Source: Paragordius varius
Taxonomy: Eukaryota > Nematomorpha
Length of the DNA: 64,000 nucleotides
Assembly: GCA_964247055.1 (NCBI GenBank)
Contig: OZ176054.1
Location: 10,602,001 to 10,666,000, forward strand
Direction: 5' to 3'
Position 1 is the stretch's first letter. The number at the start of each line of letters is the position of its first letter. Both the position numbers and the translations under genes were made by a program. Shown here piece after piece: positions 12,061 to 29,472 of this stretch. The notes beneath the pieces are model-generated. The model ran no database searches and was not told the origin of the DNA. It saw only the letters and a list, made by a program, of their open reading frames with translations.

Positions 12061-12619
12061 TTTGGTGTTCACACATATTTAATTTTTATTTAATAAGTCC
12101 TTGGGGGCCATAAAAATACTATAGGGATGCATGCTGTCCGTGGGCTTATTTTGGTATCACTGATAAACAAGTTTTTTACTTGATATCAGAGAAGAGGGTT
12201 TTGATAACTTAACTTTAAACTTAACAATTACGGTTTTTTATTGACCTAAAATGAAATTTTCCACGATAATATGAAGAAAATAAAGCGTTATCATTGGAGG
12301 ATTTTTATTTCTATAAAGATATATTTTAAATTATATATAAGCTATATAGGTGTAGTTGGATATTAATATTTTCTTCAAGTTAGATTTATAATAAACTTTA
12401 TCTCTATTTGATAAAAAGCATAAGATAGTAGTTTACACCAATATGTGAGAGACAAACGAATCTGACATATAAATCTTTTATTCTTTTTAGCGCCTTTTAG
12501 CTATAGTATTGTTTAAGCATGAATGGATTTTATAAAAGCACGTCTGAAAAAATATTATTACGATCGCATGGTTTTCACGCATTGCTAAAACTCTGCTGCA
12601 TATTGAATTCTGAGTCGTA
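12061..12619. other. Upstream region of the TMEM184 gene
   Basis: No coding signal. Acceptor-like TTTTTAGCGCC and CTTTTAGC at about 12485-12500 precede the start codon by about 120 nt, so a short leader exon or trans-splice site is possible. Confidence 0.4.
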
Positions 12620-18455
<5,836 letters not shown>

Positions 18456-18767
18456 TGAATCCCAAAAAAATATGAAAAGAAAAAAACCATCAATAGATTA
18501 CATAAGAGTTTTTAAATTCCTGGCTTTTCTGCAAAGAAAATATATGTATAAATATTAGTCACTAACAAATGATTTATTTCTCAAAAAAATTGATATAAAT
18601 TTCTACCATGACAATTAATATAAAAATTTAAAAAGTTTAAATTAATATAAAACTAAAATTTTGTAGTATATTACAAACATTTATAGTTTAAAACAATGTA
18701 TCAATTTTAGCATAATAAAACACCATATATTTAATGTAGTATTTTGTATTAAGGGTATTTTTTCCTA

Positions 18768-18862
18768 TATTAATGGTTGCTCATTCCACACTATTGTAGG
18801 GGGCAATTTGCAACACAGTAGCGTATGGAAAAAACAAAAAGAAAGGTTGAATAAACAATTTG

Positions 18863-18896
<34 letters not shown>

Positions 18897-18967
18897 CCAT
18901 ACACTCCTGTGTTGTAAATTGCCCCTTACTATGGTGTAAAATAAGCAACCATTAAAATGCATACTGT
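18768..18967. mobile_element. Hairpin MITE family E, second copy
   Basis: Arms ATGGTTGCTCATTCCACACT...CACAGTAGCGTATGGAAA and the complementary TTTCCATACACTCCTGTGTT...AAGCAACCATTAAAATGCAT. The loop has been expanded by a 26-bp TA microsatellite. Confidence 0.85.
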
Positions 18968-19160
18968 ATTTCAATGTATACAATATAGTTATTTTAATTT
19001 ACGGGGCATTACTATTTTTGTATATTTATACTAACATCTTTATATATATATATATATATATATGTCTAAGAAACTGATCTTACCTTTTTTTCATTTACAT
19101 ATATGATTTGAAACTAATTCTATCATCCTGTATTAATATTATAATGAAAATTATTATATT

Positions 19161-19167
19161 AATTCAA

Positions 19168-19210
<43 letters not shown>
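19161..19210. repeat. (TA)n microsatellite
   Basis: About 50 bp of uninterrupted TA repeat between TMEM184 and the AP endonuclease gene. Confidence 0.95.
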
Positions 19211-19214
<4 letters not shown>

Positions 19215-19879
19215 ATAATAATATTTTGTCCAAAATGCGCGACTGTCCAAATATTTTAAATATTAATAAATTTATTTATTTATGTGAACAATTATTATTG
19301 CATGCGTTTATACTTGTTATAATGCTTTTCTTATTCAATTTTTATTACTTATGAAATTTCAATAAGGTTAACTGCTTCGTATAAAACCTGATAATTGAAA
19401 AAGTTTGAGGAATTTTTCTGGCGATAAAAATGTGTTAGGATAAAATTATACATTATTCTATTTTTATGAAAAATACGCTTAGATATTTTAAATTAAGAAT
19501 CGAATCAATTTTTTTACAAACCCCTGGTTAAATCATTGCCGTGATTAAAAAATATAAAATTTTGGGCAGTTTATAAAAATAGCGATGGATATTGCTCAGG
19601 GTATATATATATATATATATATAACAATCAAATTTTTTGAAACACCGATCCGCCCGCAAAAAATAAAGTTATATAATTATGTTTGATTTATAGTTGTATT
19701 TCTATCGCGCAAAAAATTATAAAAAAATACATATATCTCAGGTAAAAATGATAAATCCCTATTGCCATATTTTTGACTATATATACATATAATTATAAAA
19801 TTTATTCTAATTTGCTTTTCCTTATAATCAAAATATGTTTTCGCCTTCGGTTATCAGTTTTTTTGTATTATCAATAACA

Positions 19880-20908
19880 TTATTCATCCATATCAAGTAG
19901 GAGAGTTATGGGGCAATGATCACTTCCAAGCACTTCTTTTCGATGTATCACATCACACACATGGGGTAAGAAACGTACAGATACCAGAAAATAATCTATA
20001 CGCCTATAATATATATATATATTTATATATATACCATTTACAGTTCAAATTCACCGTCGAACAATTCAAATTCACCCTAAAATAAAATATGTGTTTTTTA
20101 AGATTATATATTAGCTATATTTTTTATATTTATAAAAAAAAAGAAATTTTGTATGTAATCAAAATAATACTGAAAAAATAATAAACTTTGCCATAAAAAT
20201 ATATTTAATTTTAATGAAGAGTTATATTAGACCGAAGTTTCATAATTTATTTTTAGGGTAAATTTGAATTGTTCAAGGGTGAATTTGAATTGTTCAAGGG
20301 TGAATTTGAATTGTTTAAGGGTGAATTTGAACTGTAAATGGTATATATATATTATATAAAGAATAAAAATGCTGCGGCGAGATTTTAAGTCTATTCTATT
20401 TCCGTGAAAATTTGTTAAAATAAGCTTATGGAATTTTAGAAAAATGTGTGGATCTTTCTTAAACATGTAATTTGCAGAAACGAGAAAAAAAATGTTTTAT
20501 TGTTTATGCATTTACAAACTTACGTTCGATCTCTAATTAATTTATTATTAAAGCTATATATATTTGAAATGCGTCCTGAATTTGTGTTCCCTTGTATTCA
20601 CTAGGCGCCCTATTGAGCTACTCAGATTTTTTATAATAGTGAGGTTTTATTTTCAGAACCAGGATGCAAAAAATTAAGGATGAATGTAATAAAGATAATA
20701 TTTGAATGGTGCCCCAAACCGCTGATTATCAATATTTTCGTTTAAAATTTCAACTTAAACGCAAAACGGCTCATATTTCCATAGTTAAAATTTTATTTGA
20801 ATTGCCTTTAAATTATCGCTTGTAAATGTTATATTCAAAATGAATAAATATTAACCTAATTTTTTTAATTCATCCTAAAATTTTGAAAAAATTATAAATT
20901 TATAAAAC

Positions 20909-20996
<88 letters not shown>

Positions 20997-23900
20997 CCAT
21001 CCAATATTTTTTGAGCGAGCATTAAACATATAACTCCAGTAAGTATAAGCACCCTCTTCCTTTGGATGGAAATGTCTATTATATAAAAATATTTTTACAG
21101 TTAATGAAAAATATTTAGATATATTGATAAAAAAATCATTTAAATCCAATTTTACGATTACAATTTATTTAAATCTCTTGCTAATATTAAGAAAATATCA
21201 TTTCGATGTAATGCAAAAAAACTATTTTTATGCGAAAAAAATTAAGCTTAAATAATTAACAAAAATGGCGATTTTAGACTTTAAAAAACCTGTAAGATTA
21301 TATCATGTTTTATAAGTCAAGGAAGATTTAAATTTAAGTTAATAAAAAATATATTTGAAAGAATCAAATAAAATGCTTAAAAATAATAATAATTATATTA
21401 ACCAATTTCAGCAGTTTAGAATATTATTTCTAATAAAATAAATAGATATACAACAAGTTGAGGGATGAAAAAAATATAATTCATTTTATTTTTTTATATA
21501 TAATTATCAATGTTTTGTATAAAAATTTGAAATTTATTTTTCCCAAAAAGTATAATACAAAGCATATTCATGCTTAAAATGTTCTTAAATTATAAAAATA
21601 TCATTCCGCTTTATTCCAGAATTTTACTGCAATGCAAAAATATATTTTTATAATAAATTACAAAAGATGTAACGTTAAATCAAACCTAAAAGTGTCAACA
21701 AAACCCAAATCCAACAAACTTTGAAAAGATTCCCTTTCTTCTGGAGTGAATCCGGCAGATTTTGTATTGGTTTTGGGATTTTTCAGATCTAATTAATTTG
21801 GATAAATTAAAAAATTACCATTCTTTTCTTTTATTTATTATCAATCAAAAATACAAATTTTGGCATCGAGTTTAATCACATTTTTTATAAAAAGCAATGG
21901 ATCGCTCAAAAAAATCGCTACCAAAAGATTAAAATAAGTAATTTAATCAAAGACAGAATAAAAAAAGATTTTTTTTAGAGTTAATATCAAATCAGGTTTG
22001 AATCTTGTCCTTTAATATTACAAGAAAAATAACGTTATTTTAAAGTAGAAGTTAAATAAATGGAATATCCAATGATATAGGTAAAAAATATGCATAAGCG
22101 ACACCCATAAGATATTTGGCTGTTCATTGTAAATATTTGACAAAATGTTAATGATTTTTACCGATATTTGCAAAAAAAATTAATCAAAAAAAATAATTAT
22201 ATATTATTTTCTTATATTTTTGATTAAAAGGGACACAAAATACCCACATAAGCCATTAAATTTGAACGGCGATAACTTATAAAAATAAGTTTCATTCAAA
22301 AATCAGAATAATATATCATAGTCAACCAGAGGTACTTAGTTTCTAAAAACAGATTATACTAATATAAAGCTCATAAACAGGTGTATAAGGGGATCCATAC
22401 TTATTTTCAAAGAATACTATATTCAACAGTCCCCTAACACCGTATAAAAAATAAGTTTTTTTAAAATAATTTCACATTGTATATATATACCATTTACAGT
22501 TCAAATTCACCCTTGAACAATTCAAATTCACCCTCGAACAATTTTCACCTTTAAACAATTCAAATTCACCCTAAAAATAAATTATGTGTTATTTTCGAAC
22601 TAATATAACTCATTATTAATATGAAATATAAGTTTATAGTATGGAGTTTATTATTTTTTCAGTATTAGTTTAATTTAACACACAATTTTTATTTTTGAAA
22701 AATATATAAAATATAGGTAATTTTTTAATCTTAAAAAACATATATTTTATTTGAGGGTGAATTTGAATTGTTCAAGGGTGAATTTGAATTGTTCAAGGGT
22801 GAATTTAAATTGTTCAAGGGTGAATTTGAATTGTTCAAGTAAGGGTGAAATTGAATTGTAAATGGTATATCTATATTACCAATTTCTTTATGAGCTACAT
22901 TCAAATCACCACAAATGATAACGGGTTTTCTTGCATCAAGCTGGGCAATGTATGCCTTAAAACATTTATCCCATGCCAATCGATAGGGTAATCGAACAAG
23001 CTTGGCTCCTGCATTTGGAACGTCTAAAAAGTAACGAGCGTCAAATAAGTGAAAATTTATAAATACCCCTTAAATTAAAAAACATATATTTATGTGTATT
23101 AAAATATTTTTAAAATCAAAATACGGTGTACTTTATAAAGTACCCAATTAAATAAAACTATATCATACAATCCTCGATTCACCACTGAACATATCTAACT
23201 CACCCTAAAAATTTAATAATGCGTTTCGGGCTAATGCCTTTGCTAAAAATTCTTTTTTTAAAACTTTGTTATTTTTTTCATGTAATTATTTATAAGGTGT
23301 ATACAAAATGTTTAAGGGGTGAATTTGAAAATATTGATTGTTGAAATGTTAAGGATAAATTAGAAAGTTTAAGAGTGAATCTAAGGTGTATTTAGTATAT
23401 ATGGATCTTTATTAAAAAATAAAAAAATTTTTGTTTATTATTTTTTTGTTTATTTTAATGTGGTAAACTAAGTGTGATGGAAAATGCCCCGACATGCATT
23501 ACTTTTTTAAAGACGTTGTGTTTTTATTTGAATATAATAAATATTTTTTGGGTGATATTTAATAAAAAATACTATAAAAAAGGAATAATAAAAAATTTAA
23601 AAAAATTTGTCCTCAAATCATTTCAAAAAATATCCATTCGATCGCCTTTAAATTAAATATTTTTTTTTTAATTATAAAAAATTCTGATTTCAACCGCGCT
23701 TATGTTTTGGAAGGAATATTAATATGAGCTTACGCGTTTTTATAATTGCGATCAATACGGAATTTTGCATGCTTTTAATTAAAATTAAAACAATTTTAGA
23801 TAATAAAATAAAAATATAAACTCTTTTTTTTCATAAACTAAAATTTAAAAGTCGAAATTTTAAAAAGTATATCAAGGAGGTTGTCCACAGATCAAATTGT

Positions 23901-25551
23901 ATGTTTAATACAAAAAAATAATTTATAATATATATACAATTAACTGCTCAAATTCAACCTTGAACAATTCAAATTCACCCTAAAAATAAATTATGTGTTT
24001 TCGAACTAATTTATTAATAAGAAATGTATCTTTATGGCATAGTTTATATTTTTTAAGTATTATTTTTAGTTAAAACAAAATTTTGATTTTTTATAAATAT
24101 ATAAAAATATTGGTAATTTTTAATCTAAAATAACATATATTTATTTTAATATTATTTTGAATTATTAAAGGGTGAATTTAAATTGTTTAAGGGTGAATTT
24201 GAATTGTTTAAGAGTAAATTTGAATTGTAAATGGTATAAATATTAAAATTAACACTAAATATAAAAAAATAAAAATTACAGAATTTATTACCAATTTTAT
24301 AAAATTTATGAACAAATAGTTTAGCGAAAAAAAGTAACTTACAAACATTAACCAAATAAAAATTGGGGTATTCGGCAGTTATAACGCGTCCTTCATTATC
24401 ATGGTCCGAGTCTCCTAAAAAATAAAATATAATATATAAAAATATTTTTTTAAAATCTCCCCAGTATTTTTAAATATATATTTTGTATTTAATGATTTCT
24501 TTTAATTTTAGCATGCAATAAATTACACCTGTTATGAAAAGAATAATGTATAAATATAATGATTCGTAAAAAAGTTTGTTTTAAATAAAATTTAAGGATG
24601 GTTCTGAATTCCCATTTTAATAAACTCTAAATTATATGGACAAAAAAATATAAAACTGGCAAACAAAAATAGTATCTGTCACTTTTCTCTGAGATATATA
24701 AAAAATATACCAATAACTTTTATATAAAAAAAAATAGTTTAAATTTAATTTTATTAAATTATTTCTTTTGTTTTTTATTTTAGTTAATCCATTGAAAAGA
24801 TACTACCATGTATCGAAAATTTTGGATGTCATTCAATTTAATAATTTTTACGAGATTTCATATTATTATTTTCAATAAATAAATTCGTTAAAATCGTTTA
24901 GAACGGCGGTATCGGTTCCAAAAAACGGTTTCGATTAAAATCCCAATTTAAAATTGAGAAATTATATTATATATTTAAAAAAAAGAAATTGCTTAAAATT
25001 TTATAAAATATAATAATAAAACCTATGCCATGAGTTATGTTAATTGGTTTATTTCGACTAATTAAACCGGTTCCAGAGTAACCAGGCTTTTTAGCCGAAT
25101 ACCAATCATACAAATATTTAGCAAAATGGTTTGGAAAATTCAAATCTTCCGGTATTTTATGAGATTCTGATTTAATTTCTTGGAAACACAATATATCCGG
25201 TTTTTCATGAGCCAAAAATGTAAATCCATTTTTCTAAATAGATAAATATGAGAACAATTACTTTAATAAGTGCTCTTAGTCCATCAACGTTCCAACAAGT
25301 TATTTTAAAGTTAAGGCGTTTGTTTCTAGCTGATAAGGCATCAGAACCAAAATCAATTTTGTCAATTTCAGTGGCTATGGGATTCAAAAACTTTTTTTCA
25401 CTATTTAATTCTGCATTGCCATTATTCTAAAATATTAAAATTCCGAGTAATTTACTGTTAATTTTAATTGTTTAACCTTTTTGATACGTTTGTTTGTGGA
25501 ACTTATATCATTTTCACCAGGCCTTTTACAATTTCCACTCATATTCACCAT
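19880..25551 (-). CDS. APEX1: AP endonuclease, APE1/ExoIII family, 8 exons
   Basis: Incises DNA 5' to abasic sites in base excision repair (nucleus, possibly mitochondria). Exons: 25477-25551, 25262-25426, 25023-25233, 24343-24414, 22880-23023, 21686-21788, 20998-21075, 19880-20003. Every splice phase fits and yields 323 residues, against 318 in human APE1. Catalytic motifs are all present: CWNVDGLRA (Asn/Asp pair), CFQEIKSE (metal-binding Glu), YVPNAG (Tyr), GDLNVAH (Asp/Asn), [15 protein letters not shown] and RIDYF, and the terminal GSDHCPITL (Asp-His). The N-terminus is short and lysine-rich, as expected for a nuclear signal. Introns 1 and 2 are 50 and 28 nt; later introns are up to 1.8 kb and carry three family A MITEs. 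Shares a 54-bp head-to-head spacer with MRPS22. A second in-frame ATG lies 3 codons in. Confidence 0.96.
20031..20344. mobile_element. Foldback MITE family A
   Basis: Left end ATACCATTTACAGTTC with two units, right arm with four units of GGGTGAATTTGAATTG ending GTAAATGGTAT. Starts about 25 bp from the acceptor of the last AP endonuclease exon. Confidence 0.9.
20912..20997. repeat. Compound (TA)n array with 28-bp periodicity
   Basis: Three blocks of about 11-13 TA units separated by TATAAATATA. The array runs directly into the donor splice site of AP endonuclease exon 7 (GGATG then GTATATATA), so the microsatellite forms the start of that intron. Confidence 0.9.
22487..22868. mobile_element. 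Foldback MITE family A, largest copy
   Basis: Left arm with three units, right arm with five units of the 21-bp motif, ends ATACCATTTACAG and GTAAATGGTAT. Its right end lies only 11 nt from the donor GT of AP endonuclease exon 5 (22879). Confidence 0.92.
23158..23400. mobile_element. Foldback MITE family A, old copy
   Basis: Strongly diverged: TTCACCACTGAACATATC and CTCACCCTAAAAA on the left, GTTTAAGGGGTGAATTTGAA and AAGAGTGAATCTAAGGTG on the right. Recognisable by layout only. Confidence 0.55.
23934..24237. mobile_element. Foldback MITE family A
   Basis: Left arm CTCAAATTCAACCTTGAACA, right arm with three units ending GTAAATGGTAT. Lies in the AP endonuclease intron between exons 4 and 5, together with the two preceding copies. 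Confidence 0.85.
25234..25261 (-). other. 28-nt micro-intron in the AP endonuclease gene
   Basis: Minus-strand donor GTAATTG, acceptor CTATTTAG. Joins GLRALIK to [15 protein letters not shown], matching APE1. 28 nt is not a multiple of three, so removal is needed to keep frame. Confidence 0.92.
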
Positions 25552-25605
25552 AGATTTAAAATTTGAATTTAGGCGAGTAAAACATTTGCCTAACAACATA
25601 TAATC
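25552..25605. promoter_or_regulatory. 54-bp divergent spacer between two start codons
   Basis: The AP endonuclease ATG (25551, minus) and MRPS22 ATG (25606, plus) are 54 bp apart. The spacer must hold both leaders or a shared bidirectional promoter. An acceptor-like TTGTTAG on the minus strand (about 25586) could mark a trans-splice or leader-exon junction. No TATA box that I would trust in such AT-rich DNA. Confidence 0.5.
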
Positions 25606-28502
25606 ATGTTACTGAAAGCATGGTTAAATACAAACTCTCTGGTAGGATTTAAAAGATGCTTAACTATCAAGAAAATAGGGGAAAACAATAATTCTAACAT
25701 GGAACTGATTGAACAAATCTTCATATCACCTATCATTCAAACCATATTTAAACGAATTAATCGGCAAACTAGTAACATCTACAAGATATATGCACCATCC
25801 CCTCAATCTTACCGTGCTTCTACAATCAAACTTTTGCCAAAATCTCAGATTGATAAATTAATACAAGAACAAATGGATAAAGCTCAGTATAAATTACGGT
25901 GTCCACCTATCGTAGCTCCTAGAAAACCTATTAAAGTATTATAAAATATATTTTATATCATACATAGGAATTTATTTGTAAAAATAAAGAATTACAAGGT
26001 TTAAATGATGCAAAAATGGTTTTTACCGATATCACCTACAGTTCGACATTAAATAACAATAATAACCGATTTATTATTGTACGTCAACCTGATGGTACAC
26101 TGCGACGAGCTTCTTGGAAAGTAACTTATTTCCAAAATGTTTAAACTTATTAAAAATTAAGGATTAGATTTGAAGCGATCTGGTTTAAAACAATTTTTTC
26201 GGTAAATGATTTTTAATTTTATAAAAGAGCTATATAGCACGGTTTCGCTTCCAAAATAATATTTTCGCAAAAAATTTACGTATAGTTGCCATTATTTTTG
26301 GAAAACGAATGATTGCTTAATTGCATTCGAGTATATATGTAAATTTGATAATTTTCTACAGTTTTTATATAAAAACGTACCAAAAATGTTTTGGTTTAAA
26401 ATATATGCGCAAAAAATTGTTTTTTTTCGGTTTAAGATATTAGGTCTTATGTTTTAAAATCTACAGTAACTTATAAATTTTTACGAAAGACATATTCTGC
26501 TTACAATATGTTAGTATATTAATTACTTTAGATCATATGTATGTATTTTCCTTTTGGTAAATAGGTAACACTAATATAATCCAATTCTATAATATACCAT
26601 TATAATTTTAATAAGAAACAATTTTAACAATAAAAAAACAAACGTAATTTTATTAAAAATTAAAAATTCTTCTTTTATTTATCAGCAAAACTAAAGGTTT
26701 TGGCCTCAAACTATGGTTCCATAAAAGCTGTTTCCTTTATTTTTTTATCGTTTATAAAACATCATAATTAATTACTTTTTATTACCTTTTTTATACATTA
26801 TTTTAACAAAATTTTAAATTATTTTTTTATAAGATCTCATGAGATTTTTTGGTATTTATAATATGTTATGTTAGGAAAGAGATCGAATGAATCAAATTTA
26901 TTTTCCGATTCCAGGAAGGCAATTACGAACACCCAAGTTGTTTGAAGATGACACAGTTTTTGAGGTTAGTTTATAATTTTATTACATAATATTTTTAGAA
27001 TAATATATTCTGTAATTCTATAAAAAGTTTTTGATGGTTTTTAACTTTGGAGCTTATGTTTATATATTATACTTCGATTATTTAAAATGTTTGAAAATTT
27101 TAATTATAGGTTATTGGGAAAAAAACGATAATTTTAATTTTGGACATTGAAATTGTATAGCATTTAGACCCAAAATGCTACAATTTTAAATATTTGTAAA
27201 ATATATGAAATTATATAAATAACGGTAATCTGCATAGAACATACCTTTTGTATAAAACTGTTTTTTTAAATTATTTTTATACGTTCAAGAGTCATTCAGT
27301 GAAAACGTTAACTTTTTGTCCATAAAATTATATATTTTTAACAATAGTTAACATTAAATTTTATAAAATTTTGCAATTTGTTAATTTAAATCCAACACTC
27401 TAACTTTACACACACTTTTTGTATACTAAAGATAACTCACATATAAGAATGTAAAAACGCTTAATGATAATCCAAAAAAACCGTCAAATTTTTCGATTCG
27501 AAGCGGTCCGTTAATATATTCTGTAGCTGTGTTTATTAAATTTAAGCCCAAAGGAAGTATACTGTATAAAATTTTAACCGTTTTATTTTGCATATTCTAT
27601 TACCTTAATAGTATGCCTTGAAACGAGGAATATACGTGGAATTATTGGATCGTATAACACAACAATTTTATCCGGATGACCCGAGATTTTTACATTTCAT
27701 TAGTCAAGTTTTTAATCACATTATCGACGCGAATTCCTTTGACAACATCAACGATACCATCGCCTTAAATGATTCGGTTAAAGGATGTGATAATCTTATT
27801 TCCACCCGCTATTTTACACTTTTCATATACTATTGCATAACCTTGATTGGCAATATTAATGTTCCCATATCTTATTTTTGTAATAAACTCTGGCAATCAA
27901 TCTCATTATCACAATCATCTACTACTTCTACTTTGATTAATCAAGCGAAACAAAATATTGGCATTGAAACTTTTCAGCATTGTGCTTCACAGGATGAAAA
28001 GCGTTTAAATACCCCGCACTTTAATATGTTTGCGTATTCGTTTGAGAATGGTATACGTTGCCTTGCACACATTATTCAAATGTATGAAATTATAAACTCT
28101 ATTATGGAGACTCGTAAAAATGCTACGGAACAGAATGCAGAACAATCCACAAAAATTACTCATAATGTGTTGACTGAAGCATTTACAAATCATTCTATAA
28201 GTCATGTCCTACTTACGACTAACAATTCAATAAACACATCTTTAAAAGCAACTGATATTACGGATGATAATAATAATAATAGTGAAAATAATATAGCTTT
28301 GTTAATGCAATATGTTGATGAATATATCAGAAGTAAAACACAAGCTTACGATGAAGCAATTGTGAAAATTGGTGAAAACTGGAACATGGTTTACGAGGCA
28401 TGGAGGAATCATCAAAATGAGTTAAAATCCCTTGAAATACCAGTAAATAATTTAAACATTAACAACGAACAAAACACGGAATTACGCAATTTGGTGGCCT
28501 AA
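25606..28502 (+). CDS. MRPS22: Mitochondrial ribosomal protein mS22 (MRPS22), 4 exons
   Basis: Component of the small mitochondrial ribosomal subunit, with no bacterial counterpart. Exons: 25606-25935, 25968-26120, 26875-26964, 27612-28502; phases fit, giving 487 residues. Conserved mS22 segments: RCPPIVAPRKPIK, LNDAKMVFTDITYS, FIIVRQPDGTLRRASWKERD, RMNQIYFPIPGRQL, then YALKRGIYVELLDRI and the LISTRYFTLFIYYC stretch (human equivalent LRSTRHFG). The first exon starts with a basic, Leu/Thr/Asn-rich stretch fit for a mitochondrial presequence. At 487 residues it is well over the human 360; the extra length is mostly an Asn-rich C-terminal third. Intron 1 is 32 nt; the other two are 754 and 647 nt. 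Confidence 0.9.
25936..25967 (+). other. 32-nt micro-intron in MRPS22
   Basis: Donor GTATTATAAA, acceptor ATACATAG. Joins PRKPIK to EFICKNKEL; the reading frame stops at TAA inside the intron. Confidence 0.9.
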
Positions 28503-29472
28503 AAATATTAAACACTATACCCTTTATATCATATATTTTGGTAATGATTGTGATCAAATAAATTTATAATTGATATTTTTTTGGTAGATTATGGGGAAAA
28601 CAGGAAATACACTTAAAAATTTAAGTTAATCCTCTCGGTTTATAATCGTTTTATCATCATTTTAATGGTAAAGGCATATTTTACAGCTTTTAATCTAGCC
28701 GTTTAAAATTTTTCATTCATGGAAACCATTTAGATATTCTACTTTGTAACTAATTATATTTTTCAAGAAGCATCGCGTCATAACTGTAAAAGCCATCTAG
28801 CTAAGGTTTTTTCCCAAGATAATAGCATTATAATGTTATATATTATTGACTTCTATAAAATTTTTCTATTAGCTAATAATTTTTTTTATTATAAGCTACA
28901 GAATGAAACCCTAGCAATGTATACCTACTGATACTGTAAATTAGGATTTTTAATTAAATATTGTGAAAATAGTTACAAAACACATAATTTAAAAGGATAA
29001 AAACAAGATAATTTTAACCATGACCTTCCTTTTTATAAAAAATACCCTAATAAGGTTTAACTTATGAAGGTTAACATAATCTTGCCATGGTATATGAGTT
29101 AAGACAAGGTTTTTTTTCTTTTGTGCCCACCCCCCATAAAAAACTGCGTTGGAAATACATGTTTTTTGTAGAACATTTTAAACTGGCATCTGTTGTTGGT
29201 TTACTAAAAGTTATCCAGCCATCACCATGAAGAGAAGTAATGTCTTTATTGGCCAGGGCAGTACTCTAAATGTTATATATTATCCGACAATAGAATAAGG
29301 TACAAATTTTATCTATTTCCGATAGGCCTCGATTTATATAAAACAACGTAAAGTTCCAATTTATACTAAATCATTTATTTTACATTATAACAATACAAGG
29401 TATATTCATTATGACTTATTACATAATTATAATACAAAACGCTCTGACACACACTACTCTACATTCATCATA
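28503..29472. other. Convergent intergenic region, MRPS22 / REXO4
   Basis: No confident gene. A minus-strand open stretch of about 47 codons (29269 down to 29108) follows an acceptor-like ACATTTAG and includes LANKDITSLHGDGWITF. It could be an alternative 3' exon, but I cannot link it to anything. Confidence 0.4.

Noticed and set aside
20892-21149. Open frame full of Tyr-Ile repeats on the minus strand
   Set aside because: It is the TA microsatellite translated; only its first part overlaps a real AP endonuclease exon (20998-21075).
29108-29269. Possible extra exon downstream of the REXO4 stop
   Set aside because: Acceptor-like start and 47 open codons, but no homology and no way to link it to REXO4, which already ends at a stop.
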